DNA from: Taudactylus pleione
Taxonomy: Eukaryota > Chordata > Amphibia > Anura > Myobatrachidae
Reading direction: 5' to 3'
Assembly: GCA_031769625.1 (NCBI GenBank)
Contig: JAUIMM010000739.1
Coordinates: forward strand, 1,677,501-1,741,500
Length of the DNA: 64,000 nt
This document shows, in pieces, positions 1 through 14,497 of the stretch. The notes beneath the pieces were generated by a model, which was not told where the DNA came from, did no database searches, and was given only the letters and a program-made list of their open reading frames with translations. Numbering within the stretch: position 1 is the stretch's first letter; every line of letters starts with the position of its first letter. Position numbers and translations under genes: made by a program.

Positions 1-350
1 TATCTTTTATTTACAGTATATGGCTCAAAAAAGAATTCCATAGTGCTGTACAAACGTGATAAAACATAGAGCAAACATACATAAATGTACATCAGACAAT
101 TTACAGACAGGTTTGCAAAGCTACATATATTCATTTCACAGGTGACATTGAGGAGACAACAGGTGTGATGCGGAGGGGGGGGGGGCCTGCGCGCAGGAGC
201 TTACATGTCGGAGGATGCATGGACACGCTGTCACTGAGCCTGCCTTCAGTATGTGTTTATTGGCTGCTCTCGTCTTGTGTATTCGCTTTTTTTCACCTCG
301 CTATCCACCTGACTCTGAAACGCATTTCTGACTGTCCATCACAATGTTAT
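1..350. other. Left flank, probable decayed interspersed repeat
   Basis: This is the non-tandem sequence before the satellite. Read on the minus strand, positions 1-55 contain TTGTACAGCACTATGGAAT, then a TGAGCC/ATATACTGTAAATAAAAG tail. From memory this resembles the 3' tail of common amphibian and fish interspersed repeats, but no alignment was made. An 11-base G tract at 175-185 is followed directly by the palindrome CCTGCGCGCAGG (186-197). The one open frame here (165-359, plus, 64 codons) has no recognisable domain and runs into the satellite, so it is not called as a gene. Confidence 0.4.
6..11 (-). promoter_or_regulatory. AATAAA poly(A)-signal-like hexamer, minus strand
   Basis: The plus strand reads TTTATT, which is AATAAA on the minus strand. 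It sits at the end of the repeat-like tail in the left flank. It may belong to an old retroelement tail or to a transcript running leftwards. The match is only six bases, so chance is possible. Confidence 0.25.
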
Positions 351-3300
351 GCTGTATAGCTGCGTACACTCCTACAATAGTATATTCCATCCTGCTGTAT
401 GTGGAGTTGTATAGCTTGTTGTATAGCTGTGCACACTCCTACAATAGTATATTCCGTTCTGCTGTATGTGGAGTTGTATAGCTTGTTGTATAGCTGTGCA
501 CACTCCTACAATAGTATATTCCATCCTGCTGTATGAGGAGTTGTATAGCTTGTTGTATAGCTGTGCACACTCCTACAATAGTATATTCCATCCTGCTGTA
601 TGAGGAGTTGTATAGCTTGTTGTATAGCTGTGCACACTCCTACAATAGTATATTCCATCCTGCTGTATGTGGAGTTGTATAGCTTGTTGTATAGCTGTGC
701 ACACTCCTACAATAGTATATTCCATCCTGCTGTATGTGGAGTTGTATAGCTTGTTGTATAGCTGTGCACACTCCTACAATAGTATATTCCATCCTGCTGT
801 ATGAGGAGTTGTATAGCTTGTTGTATAGCTGTGCACACTCCTACAATAGTATATTCCATCCTGCTGTATGTGGAGTTGTATAGCTTGTTGTATAGCTGTG
901 CACACTCCTACAATAGTATATTCCATCCTGCTGTATGTGGAGTTGTATAGCTTGTTGTATAGCTGTGCACACTCCTACAATAGTATATTCCATCCTGCTG
1001 TATGTGGAGTTGTATAGCTTGTTGTATAGCTGTGCACACTCCTACAATAGTATATTCCATCCTGCTGTATGAGGAGTTGTATAGCTTGTTGTATAGCTGT
1101 GCACACTCCTACAATAGTATATTCCATCCTGCTGTATGTGGAGTTGTATAGCTTGTTGTATAGCTGTGCACACTCCTACAATAGTATATTCCATCCTGCT
1201 GTATGTGGAGTTGTATAGCTTGTTGTATAGCTGTGCACACTCCTACAATAGTATATTCCATCCTGCTGTATGAGGAGTTGTATAGCTTGTTGTATAGCTG
1301 TGCACACTCCTACAATAGTATATTCCGTTCTGCTGTATGTGGAGTTGTATAGCTTGTTGTATAGCTGTGCACACTCCTACAATAGTATATTCCATCCTGC
1401 TGTATGTGGAGTTGTATAGCTTGTTGTATAGCTGCGCACACTCCTACAATAGTATATTCCATCCTGCTGTATGTGGAGTTGTATAGCTTGTTGTATAGCT
1501 GTGCACACTCCTACAATAGTATATTCCATCCTGCTGTATGTGGAGTTGTATAGCTTGTTGTATAGCTGTGCACACTCCTACAATAGTATATTCCGTCCTG
1601 CTGTATGTGGAGTTGTATAGCTTGTTGTATAGCTGTGCACACTCCTACAATAGTATATTCCGTCCTGCTGTATGTGGAGTTGTATAGCTTGTTGTATAGC
1701 TGTGCACACTCCTACAATAGTATATTCCGTCCTGCTGTATGTGGAGTTGTATAGCTTGTTGTATAGCTGCGCACACTCCTACAATAGTATATTCCGTCCT
1801 GCTGTATGTGGAGTTGTATAGCTTGTTGTATAGCTGTGCACACTCCTACAATAGTATATTCCGTCCTGCTGTATGTGGAGTTGTATAGCTTGTTGTATAG
1901 CTGTGCACACTCCTACAATAGTATATTCCGTTCTGCTGTATGTGGAGTTGTATAGCTTGTTGTATAGCTGTGCACACTCCTACAATAGTATATTCTGTTC
2001 TGCTGTATGAGGAGTTGTATAGCTTGTTGTATAGCTGTGTACACTCCTACAATAGTATATTCCATCCTGCTGTATGTGGAGTTGTATAGCTTGTTGTATA
2101 GCTGTGCACACTCCTACAATAGTATATTCTGTTCTGCTGTATGTGGAGTTGTATAGCTTGTTGTATAGCTGTGTACACTCCTACAATAGTATATTCCATC
2201 CTGCTGTATGTGGAGTTGTATAGCTTGTTGTATAGCTGCGCACACTCCTACAATAGTATATTCCGTTCTGCTGTATGTGGAGTTGTATAGCTTGTTGTAT
2301 AGCTGTGCACACTCCTACAATAGTATATTCCGTCCTGCTGTATGTGGAGTTGTATAGCTTGTTGTATAGCTGCGCACACTCCTACAATAGTATATTCCAT
2401 CCTGCTGTATGTGGAGTTGTATAGCTTGTTGTATAGCTGTGCACACTCCTACAATAGTATATTCCGTCCTGCTGTATGTGGAGTTGTATAGCTTGTTGTA
2501 TAGCTGTGCACACTCCTACAATAGTATATTCCGTCCTGCTGTATGTGGAGTTGTATAGCTTGTTGTATAGCTGTGCACACTCCTACAATAGTATATTCCG
2601 TTCTGCTGTATGTGGAGTTGTATAGCTTGTTGTATAGCTGTGCACACTCCTACAATAGTATATTCTGTTCTGCTGTATGAGGAGTTGTATAGCTTGTTGT
2701 ATAGCTGTGCACACTCCTACAATAGTATATTCCATCCTGCTGTATGTGGAGTTGTATAGCTTGTTGTATAGCTGCGCACACTCCTACAATAGTATATTCC
2801 ATCCTGCTGTATGTGGAGTTGTATAGCTTGTTGTATAGCTGCGCACACTCCTACAATAGTATATTCCATCCTGCTGTATGTGGAGTTGTATAGCTTGTTG
2901 TATAGCTGCGCACACTCCTACAATAGTATATTCCATCCTGCTGTATGTGGAGTTGTATAGCTTGTTGTATAGCTGTGCACACTCCTACAATAGTATATTC
3001 CATCCTGCTGTATGTGGAGTTGTATAGCTTGTTGTATAGCTGCGCACACTCCTACAATAGTATATTCCATCCTGCTGTATGAGGAGTTGTATAGCTTGTT
3101 GTATAGCTGTGCACACTCCTACAATAGTATATTCCATCCTGCTGTATGTGGAGTTGTATAGCTTGTTGTATAGCTGTGCACACTCCTACAATAGTATATT
3201 CCATCCTGCTGTATGAGGAGTTGTATAGCTTGTTGTATAGCTGCGCACACTCCTACAATAGTATATTCCATCCTGCTGTATGAGGAGTTGTATTGCTTGT

Positions 3301-5629
3301 TGTATAGCTGCGCACACTCCTACAATAGTATATTCCATCCTGCTGTATGTGGAGTTGTATAGCTTGTTGTATAGCTGCGCACACTCCTACAATAGTATAT
3401 TCCGTTCTGCTGTATGTGGAGTTGTATAGCTTGTTGTATAGCTGTGCACACTCCTACAATAGTATATTCCATCCTGCTGTATGTGGAGTTGTATAGCTTG
3501 TTGTATAGCTGTGCACACTCCTACAATAGTATATTCCATCCTGCTGTATGTGGAGTTGTATAGCTTGTTGTATAGCTGCGCACACTCCTACAATAGTATA
3601 TTCCGTTCTGCTGTATGTGGAGTTGTATAGCTTGTTGTATAGCTGCGCACACTCCTACAATAGTATATTCCGTTCTGCTGTATGTGGAGTTGTATAGCTT
3701 GTTGTATAGCTGTGCACACTCCTACAATAGTATATTCCATCCTGCTGTATGTGGAGTTGTATAGCTTGTTGTATAGCTGCGCACACTCCTACAATAGTAT
3801 ATTCCGTTCTGCTGTATGTGGAGTTGTATAGCTTGTTGTATAGCTGTGCACACTCCTACAATAGTATATTCCATCCTGCTGTATGTGGAGTTGTATAGCT
3901 TGTTGTATAGCTGTGCACACTCCTACAATAGTATATTCCATCCTGCTGTATGTGGAGTTGTATAGCTTGTTGTATAGCTGTGCACACTCCTACAATAGTA
4001 TATTCCATCCTGCTGTATGTGGAGTTGTATAGCTTGTTGTATAGCTGTGCACACTCCTACAATAGTATATTCCATCCTGCTGTATGTGGAGTTGTATAGC
4101 TTGTTGTATAGCTGTGCACACTCCTACAATAGTATATTCCATCCTGCTGTATGTGGAGTTGTATAGCTTGTTGTATAGCTGCGCACACTCCTACAATAGT
4201 ATATTCCATCCTGCTGTATGTGGAGTTGTATAGCTTGTTGTATAGCTGTGCACACTCCTACAATAGTATATTCCGTCCTGCTGTATGTGGAGTTGTATAG
4301 CTTGTTGTATAGCTGTGCACACTCCTACAATAGTATATTCCGTCCTGCTGTATGTGGAGTTGTATAGCTTGTTGTATAGCTGTGCACACTCCTACAATAG
4401 TATATTCCATCCTGCTGTATGTGGGGTTGTATAGCTTGTTGTATAGCTGCGCACACTCCTACAATAGTATATTCCATCCTGCTGTATGTGGAGTTGTATA
4501 GCTTGTTGTATAGCTGTGTACACTCCTACAATAGTATATTCCATCCTGCTGTATGTGGAGTTGTATAGCTTGTTGTATAGCTGTGTACACTCCTACAATA
4601 GTATATTCCGTCCTGCTGTATGTGGAGTTGTATAGCTTGTTGTATAGCTGTGCACACTCCTACAATAGTATATTCCATCCTGCTGTATGTGGAGTTGTAT
4701 AGCTTGTTGTATAGCTGTGTACACTCCTACAATAGTATATTCCATCCTGCTGTATGTGGAGTTGTATAGCTTGTTGTATAGCTGTGCACACTCCTACAAT
4801 AGTATATTCCATCCTGCTGTATGTGGAGTTGTATAGCTTGTTGTATAGCTGCGCACACTCCTACAATAGTATATTCCATCCTGCTGTATGTGGAGTTGTA
4901 TAGCTTGTTGTATAGCTGTGTACACTCCTACAATAGTATATTCTGTTCTGCTGTATGTGGAGTTGTATAGCTTGTTGTATAGCTGCGCACACTCCTACAA
5001 TAGTATATTCCGTCCTGCTGTATGTGGAGTTGTATTGCTTGTTGTATAGCTGTGCACACTCCTACAATAGTATATTCTGTTCTGCTGTATGTGGAGTTGT
5101 ATAGCTTGTTGTATAGCTGCGCACACTCCTACAATAGTATATTCCATCCTGCTGTATGTGGAGTTGTATAGCTTGTTGTATAGCTGCGCACACTCCTACA
5201 ATAGTATATTCCGTTCAGCTGTATGTGGAGTTGTATAGCTTGTTGTATAGCTGTGCACACTCCTACAATAGTATATTCCATCCTGCTGTATGTGGAGTTG
5301 TATAGCTTGTTGTATAGCTGCGCACACTCCTACAATAGTATATTCCATCCTGCTGTATGTGGAGTTGTATAGCTTGTTGTATAGCTGTGCACACTCCTAC
5401 AATAGTATATTCCATCCTGCTGTATGTGGAGTTGTATAGCTTGTTGTATAGCTGTGCACACTCCTACAATAGTATATTCCATCCTGCTGTATGTGGAGTT
5501 GTATAGCTTGTTGTATAGCTGCGCACACTCCTACAATAGTATATTCCATCCTGCTGTATGAGGAGTTGTATTGCTTGTTGTATAGCTGCGCACACTCCTA
5601 CAATAGTATATTCCATCCTGCTGTATGTG

Positions 5630-8600
5630 GAGTTGTATTGCTTGTTGTATAGCTGCGCACACTCCTACAATAGTATATTCCGTTCTGCCTTATGTGGAGT
5701 TGTATAGCTTGTTGTATAGCTGCGCACACTCCTACAATAGTATATTCCGTTCTGCTGTATGTGGAGTTGTATAGCTTGTTGTATAGCTGTGCACACTCCT
5801 ACAATAGTATATTCCATCCTGCTGTATGTGGAGTTGTATAGCTTGTTGTATAGCTGCGCACACTCCTACAATAGTATATTCCGTTCTGCTGTATGTGGAG
5901 TTGTATAGCTTGTTGTATAGCTGCGCACACTCCTACAATAGTATATTCCGTTCTGCTGTATGTGGAGTTGTATAGCTTGTTGTATAGCTGTGCACACTCC
6001 TACAATAGTATATTCCATCCTGCTGTATGTGGAGTTGTATAGCTTGTTGTATAGCTGTGCACACTCCTACAATAGTATATTCCATCCTGCTGTATGTGGA
6101 GTTGTATAGCTTGTTGTATAGCTGTGCACACTCCTACAATAGTATATTCCATCCTGCTGTATGTGGAGTTGTATAGCTTGTTGTATAGCTGTGCACACTC
6201 CTACAATAGTATATTCCATCCTGCTGTATGAGGAGTTGTATAGCTTGTTGTATAGCTGTGCACACTCCTACAATAGTATATTCCATCCTGCTGTATGTGG
6301 AGTTGTATAGCTTGTTGTATAGCTGTGCACACTCCTACAATAGTATATTCCATCCTGCTGTATGTGGAGTTGTATAGCTTGTTGTATAGCTGCGCACACT
6401 CCTACAATAGTATATTCCATCCTGCTGTATGTGGAGTTGTATAGCTTGTTGTATAGCTGTGCACACTCCTACAATAGTATATTCCGTTCTGCTGTATGTG
6501 GAGTTGTATAGCTTGTTGTATAGCTGCGCACACTCCTACAATAGTATATTCCATCCTGCTGTATGTGGAGTTGTATAGCTTGTTGTATAGCTGTGCACAC
6601 TCCTACAATAGTATATTCCATCCTGCTGTATGTGGAGTTGTATAGCTTGTTGTATAGCTGTGCACACTCCTACAATAGTATATTCCATCCTGCTGTATGT
6701 GGAGTTGTATAGCTTGTTGTATAGCTGTGCACACTCCTACAATAGTATATTCCATCCTGCTGTATGTGGAGTTGTATAGCTTGTTGTATAGCTGCGCACA
6801 CTCCTACAATAGTATATTCCATCCTGCTGTATGTGGAGTTGTATAGCTTGTTGTATAGCTGTGCACACTCCTACAATAGTATATTCCGTTCTGCTGTATG
6901 TGGAGTTGTATAGCTTGTTGTATAGCTGCGCACACTCCTACAATAGTATATTCCGTTCTACTGTATGTGGAGTTGTATAGCTGTGCACACTCCTACAATA
7001 GTATATTCCGTTCTAGTGTATGTGGAGTTGTATAGCTGTGCACACTCCTACAATAGTATATTCCGTTCTAGTGTATGTGGAGTTGTATAGCTTGTTGTAT
7101 AGCTGTGCACACTCTTACAATAGTATATTCCGTTCTGCTGTATGTGGAGTTGTATAGCTTGTTGTATAGCTGCGCACACTCCTACAATAGTATATTCCAT
7201 CCTGCTGTATGTGGGGTTGTATAGCTTGTTGTATAGCTGTGCACACTCCTACAATAGTATATTCCGTCCTGCTGTATGTGGAGTTGTATAGCTTGTTGTA
7301 TAGCTGTGCACACTCCTACAATAGTATATTCCATCCTGCTGTATGTGGAGTTGTATAGCTTGTTGTATAGCTGTGCACACTCCTACAATAGTATATTCCG
7401 TTCTGCTGTATGTGGAGTTGTATAGCTTGTTGTATAGCTGTGCACACTCCTACAATAGTATATTCCATCCTGCTGTATGTGGAGTTGTATAGCTTGTTGT
7501 ATAGCTGTGCACACTCCTACAATAGTATATTCCATCCTGCTGTATGTGGAGTTGTATAGCTTGTTGTATAGCTGCGCACACTCCTACAATAGTATATTCC
7601 GTTCTGCTGTATGTGGAGTTGTATACCTTGTTGTATAGCTGTGCACACTCCTACAATAGTATATTCCATCCTTCTGTATTTGGATTTGTATAGCTTGTTG
7701 TATAGCTGCGCACACTCCTACAATAGTATATTCCGTCCTGCTGTATTTGGATTTGTATAGCTTGTTGTATAGCTGTGCACACTCCTACAATAGTATATTC
7801 CGTTCTGCTGTATGTGGAGTTGTATAGCTTGTTGTATAGCTGCGCACACTCCTACAATAGTATATTCCGTTCTGCTGTATGTGGAGTTGTATAGCTTGTT
7901 GTATAGCTGCGCACACTCCTACAATAGTATATTCCATCCTGCTGTATGTGGAGTTGTATAGCTTGTTGTATAGCTGCGCACACTCCTACAATAGTATATT
8001 CCATCCTTCTGTATTTGGATTTGTATAGCTTGTTGTATAGCTGCGCACACTCCTACAATAGTATATTCCATCCTGCTGTATTTGGATTTGTATAGCTTGT
8101 TGTATAGCTGTGCACACTCCTACAATAGTATATTCCGTTCTGCTGTATGTGGAGTTGTATAGCTTGTTGTATAGCTGTGCACACTCCTACAATAGTATAT
8201 TCCGTTCTGCTGTATGTGGAGTTGTATAGCTTGTTGTATAGCTGTGCACACTCCTACAATAGTATATTCCATCCTGCAGTATGTGGAGTTGTATTGCTTG
8301 TTGTATAGCTGTGCACACTCCTACAATAGTATATTCCGTTCTGCTGTATGTGGAGTTGTATAGCTGTGCACACTCCTACAATAGTATATTCCGTTCTAGT
8401 GTATGTGGAGTTGTATAGCTGTGCACACTCCTACAATAGTATATTCCGTTCTGCTGTATGTGGAGTTGTATAGCTTGTTGTATAGCTGTGCACACTCCTA
8501 CAATAGTATATTCCATCCTGCTGTATGTGGAGTTGTATAGCTTGTTGTATAGCTGTGCACACTCCTACAATAGTATATTCCATCCTGCTGTATGTGGGGT

Positions 8601-11600
8601 TGTATAGCTTGTTGTATAGCTGTGCACACTCCTACAATAGTATATTCCATCCTGCTGTATGTGGAGTTGTATAGCTTGTTGTATAGCTGTGCACACTCCT
8701 ACAATAGTATATTCCATCCTGCTGTATGTGGAGTTGTATAGCTTGTTGTATAGCTGTGCACACTCCTACAATAGTATATTCCATCCTGCTGTATGTGGAG
8801 TTGTATAGCTTGTTGTATAGCTGTGCACACTCCTACAATAGTATATTCCGTTCTGCTGTATGTGGAGTTGTATAGCTTGTTGTATAGCTGTGCACACTCC
8901 TACAATAGTATATTCCGTTCTGCTGTATGTGGAGTTGTATAGCTTGTTGTATAGCTGTGCACACTCCTACAATAGTATATTCCGTTCTGCTGTATGTGGA
9001 GTTGTATAACTTGTTGTATAGCTGTGCACACTCCTACAATAGTATATTCTGTTCTGCTGTATGTGGAGTTGTATAGCTTGTTGTATAGCTGCGCACACTC
9101 CTACAATAGTATATTCCATCCTGCTGTATGTGGAGTTGTATAGCTTGTTGTATAGCTGTGCACACTCCTACAATAGTATATTCCGTTCTAGTGTATGTGG
9201 AGTTGTATAGCTTGTTGTATAGCTGTGCACACTCCTACAATAGTATATTCCGTTCTGCTGTATGTGGAGTTGTATAGCTGTGCACACTCCTACAATAGTA
9301 TATTCCGTTCTAGTGTATGTGGAGTTGTATAGCTTGTTGTATAGCTGTGCACACTCCTACAATAGTATATTCCGTTCTGCTGTATGTGGAGTTGTATAAT
9401 TTGTTGTATAGCTGTGCACACTCCTACAATAGTATATTCCGTCCTGCTGTATGTGGAGTTGTATAGCTTGTTGTATAGCTGTGCACACTCCTACAATAGT
9501 ATATTCTGTTCTGCTGTATGTGGAGTTGTATAGCTTGTTGTATAGCTGCGCACACTCCTACAATAGTATATTCCATCCTGCTGTATGTGGAGTTGTATAG
9601 CTTGTTGTATAGCTGCGCACACTCCTACAATAGTATATTCCATCCTCCTGTATGTGGAGTTGTATTGCTTGTTGTATAGCTGCGCACACTCCTACAATAG
9701 TATATTCCGTTCTGCTGTATGTGGAGTTGTATAGCTTGTTGTATAGCTGTGCACACTCCTACAATAGTATATTCCATCCTGCTGTATGTGGAGTTGTATA
9801 GCTTGTTGTATAGCTGTGCACACTCCTACAATAGTATATTCCATCCTGCTGTATGTGGAGTTGTATAGCTTGTTGTATAGCTGTGCACACTCCTACAATA
9901 GTATATTCCATCCTGCTGTATGTGGAGTTGTATAGCTTGTTGTATAGCTGCGCACACTCCTACAATAGTATATTCCGTTCTGCTGTATGTGGAGTTGTAT
10001 AGCTTGTTGTATAGCTGCGCACACTCCTACAATAGTATATTCCGTTCTGCTGTATGTGGAGTTGTATAGCTTGTTGTATAGCTGCGCACACTCCTACAAT
10101 AGTATATTCCATCCTGCTGTATGTGTAGTTGTATAGCTTGTTGTATAGCTGTGCACACTCCTACAATAGTATATTCCATCCTGCTGTATGTGGAGTTGTA
10201 TAGCTTGTTGTATAGCTGTGCACACTCCTACAATAGTATATTCCATCCTGCTGTATGTGGAGTTGTATAGCTTGTTGTATAGCTGTGCACACTCCTACAA
10301 TAGTATATTCCATCCTGCTGTATGAGGAGTTGTATAGCTTGTTGTATAGCTGTGCACACTCCTACAATAGTATATTCCATCCTGCTGTATGTGGAGTTGT
10401 ATAGCTTGTTGTATAGCTGTGCACACTCCTACAATAGTATATTCCATCCTGCTGTATGTGGAGTTGTATAGCTTGTTGTATAGCTGCGCACACTCCTACA
10501 ATAGTATATTCCATCCTGCTGTATGTGGAGTTGTATAGCTTGTTGTATAGCTGTGCACACTCCTACAATAGTATATTCCGTTCTGCTGTATGTGGAGTTG
10601 TATAGCTTGTTGTATAGCTGCGCACACTCCTACAATAGTATATTCCATCCTGCTGTATGTGGAGTTGTATAGCTTGTTGTATAGCTGCGCACACTCCTAC
10701 AATAGTATATTCCATCCTGCTGTATGTGGAGTTGTATAGCTTGTTGTATAGCTGTGCACACTCCTACAATAGTATATTCCATCCTGCTGTATGTGGAGTT
10801 GTATAGCTTGTTGTATAGCTGTGCACACTCCTACAATAGTATATTCCATCCTGCTGTATGTGGAGTTGTATAGCTTGTTGTATAGCTGCGCACACTCCTA
10901 CAATAGTATATTCCATCCTGCTGTATGTGGAGTTGTATAGCTTGTTGTATAGCTGTGCACACTCCTACAATAGTATATTCCGTTCTGCTGTATGTGGAGT
11001 TGTATAGCTTGTTGTATAGCTGCGCACACTCCTACAATAGTATATTCCGTTCTACTGTATGTGGAGTTGTATAGCTGTGCACACTCCTACAATAGTATAT
11101 TCCGTTCTAGTGTATGTGGAGTTGTATAGCTGTGCACACTCCTACAATAGTATATTCCGTTCTAGTGTATGTGGAGTTGTATAGCTTGTTGTATAGCTGT
11201 GCACACTCTTACAATAGTATATTCCGTTCTGCTGTATGTGGAGTTGTATAGCTTGTTGTATAGCTGCGCACACTCCTACAATAGTATATTCCATCCTGCT
11301 GTATGTGGGGTTGTATAGCTTGTTGTATAGCTGTGCACACTCCTACAATAGTATATTCCGTCCTGCTGTATGTGGAGTTGTATAGCTTGTTGTATAGCTG
11401 TGCACACTCCTACAATAGTATATTCCATCCTGCTGTATGTGGAGTTGTATAGCTTGTTGTATAGCTGTGCACACTCCTACAATAGTATATTCCATCCTGC
11501 TGTATGTGGAGTTGTATAGCTTGTTGTATAGCTGCGCACACTCCTACAATAGTATATTCCGTTCTGCTGTATGTGGAGTTGTATACCTTGTTGTATAGCT

Positions 11601-14100
11601 GTGCACACTCCTACAATAGTATATTCCATCCTTCTGTATTTGGATTTGTATAGCTTGTTGTATAGCTGCGCACACTCCTACAATAGTATATTCCATCCTG
11701 CTGTATGTGGGGTTGTATAGCTTGTTGTATAGCTGTGCACACTCCTACAATAGTATATTCCGTCCTGCTGTATGTGGAGTTGTATAGCTTGTTGTATAGC
11801 TGTGCACACTCCTACAATAGTATATTCCATCCTGCTGTATGTGGAGTTGTATAGCTTGTTGTATAGCTGTGCACACTCCTACAATAGTATATTCCGTTCT
11901 GCTGTATGTGGAGTTGTATAGCTTGTTGTATAGCTGCGCACACTCCTACAATAGTATATTCCATCCTGCTGTATGTGGGGTTGTATAGCTTGTTGTATAG
12001 CTGTGCACACTCCTACAATAGTATATTCCGTCCTGCTGTATGTGGAGTTGTATAGCTTGTTGTATAGCTGTGCACACTCCTACAATAGTATATTCCATCC
12101 TGCTGTATGTGGAGTTGTATAGCTTGTTGTATAGCTGTGCACACTCCTACAATAGTATATTCCGTTCTGCTGTATGTGGAGTTGTATAGCTTGTTGTATA
12201 GCTGTGCACACTCCTACAATAGTATATTCCATCCTGCTGTATGTGGAGTTGTATAGCTTGTTGTATAGCTGTGCACACTCCTACAATAGTATATTCCATC
12301 CTGCTGTATGTGGAGTTGTATAGCTTGTTGTATAGCTGCGCACACTCCTACAATAGTATATTCCGTTCTGCTGTATGTGGAGTTGTATACCTTGTTGTAT
12401 AGCTGTGCACACTCCTACAATAGTATATTCCATCCTTCTGTATTTGGATTTGTATAGCTTGTTGTATAGCTGCGCACACTCCTACAATAGTATATTCCGT
12501 CCTGCTGTATTTGGATTTGTATAGCTTGTTGTATAGCTGTGCACACTCCTACAATAGTATATTCCGTTCTGCTGTATGTGGAGTTGTATAGCTTGTTGTA
12601 TAGCTGCGCACACTCCTACAATAGTATATTCCATCCTGCTGTATGTGGAGTTGTATAGCTTGTTGTATAGCTGCGCACACTCCTACAATAGTATATTCCA
12701 TCCTTCTGTATTTGGATTTGTATAGCTTGTTGTATAGCTGCGCACACTCCTACAATAGTATATTCCATCCTGCTGTATTTGGATTTGTATAGCTTGTTGT
12801 ATAGCTGTGCACACTCCTACAATAGTATATTCCGTTCTGCTGTATGTGGAGTTGTATAGCTTGTTGTATAGCTGTGCACACTCCTACAATAGTATATTCC
12901 GTTCTGCTGTATGTGGAGTTGTATAGCTGTGCACACTCCTACAATAGTATATTCCGTTCTAGTGTATGTGGAGTTGTATAGCTGTGCACACTCCTACAAT
13001 AGTATATTCCGTTCTGCTGTATGTGGAGTTGTATAGCTTGTTGTATAGCTGTGCACACTCCTACAATAGTATATTCCGTTCTAGTGTATGTGGAGTTGTA
13101 TAGCTTGTTGTATAGCTGTGCACACTCCTACAATAGTATATTCCGTTCTGCTGTATGTGGAGTTGTATAGCTTGTTGTATAGCTGTGCACACTCCTACAA
13201 TAGTATATTCCATCCTGCTGTATGTGGAGTTGTATAGCTTGTTGTATAGCTGTGCACACTCCTACAATAGTATATTCCATCCTGCTGTATGTGGGGTTGT
13301 ATAGCTTGTTGTATAGCTGTGCACACTCCTACAATAGTATATTCCATCCTGCTGTATGTGGAGTTGTATAGCTTGTTGTATAGCTGTGCACACTCCTACA
13401 ATAGTATATTCCATCCTGCTGTATGTGGAGTTGTATAGCTTGTTGTATAGCTGTGCACACTCCTACAATAGTATATTCCATCCTGCTGTATGTGGAGTTG
13501 TATAGCTTGTTGTATAGCTGTGCACACTCCTACAATAGTATATTCCGTTCTGCTGTATGTGGAGTTGTATAGCTTGTTGTATAGCTGTGCACACTCCTAC
13601 AATAGTATATTCCGTTCTGCTGTATGTGGAGTTGTATAGCTTGTTGTATAGCTGTGCACACTCCTACAATAGTATATTCCGTTCTGCTGTATGTGGAGTT
13701 GTATAACTTGTTGTATAGCTGTGCACACTCCTACAATAGTATATTCTGTTCTGCTGTATGTGGAGTTGTATAGCTTGTTGTATAGCTGCGCACACTCCTA
13801 CAATAGTATATTCCATCCTGCTGTATGTGGAGTTGTATAGCTTGTTGTATAGCTGTGCACACTCCTACAATAGTATATTCCGTTCTAGTGTATGTGGAGT
13901 TGTATAGCTTGTTGTATAGCTGTGCACACTCCTACAATAGTATATTCCGTTCTGCTGTATGTGGAGTTGTATAGCTGTGCACACTCCTACAATAGTATAT
14001 TCCGTTCTAGTGTATGTGGAGTTGTATAGCTTGTTGTATAGCTGTGCACACTCCTACAATAGTATATTCCGTTCTGCTGTATGTGGAGTTGTATAATTTG
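5630..14100. repeat. Approximately 4.09-kb higher-order duplication within the 67-bp satellite
   Basis: Rare variants recur in the same order at a fixed offset. The CCGTTCTA marker at 6,953 recurs at 11,047 (offset 4,094 = 57 x 67 + 5 x 55), and five 55-bp monomers do lie between them. A TGAGGAG monomer at 6,229 recurs at 10,323 with the same offset. The GTATACC variant at 7,621 recurs at 11,581 and again at 12,385, showing loss of two monomers and a further 804-bp (12 x 67) duplication. The outer limits given are approximate. Confidence 0.75.
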
Positions 14101-14497
14101 TTGTATAGCTGTGCACACTCCTACAATAGTATATTCTGTTCTGCTGTATGTGGAGTTGTATAGCTTGTTGTATAGCTGCGCACACTCCTACAATAGTATA
14201 TTCCATCCTGCTGTATGTGGAGTTGTATAGCTTGTTGTATAGCTGTGCACACTCCTACAATAGTATATTCCGTTCTGCTGTATGTGGAGTTGTATAGCTT
14301 GTTGTATAGCTGCGCACACTCCTACAATAGTATATTCCATCCTGCTGTATGTGGAGTTGTATAGCTTGTTGTATAGCTGTGCACACTCCTACAATAGTAT
14401 ATTCCATTCTGCTGTATGTGGAGTTGTATAGCTTGTTGTATAGCTGCGCACACTCCTACAATAGTATATTCCGTTCTGCTGTATGTGGAGTTGTATA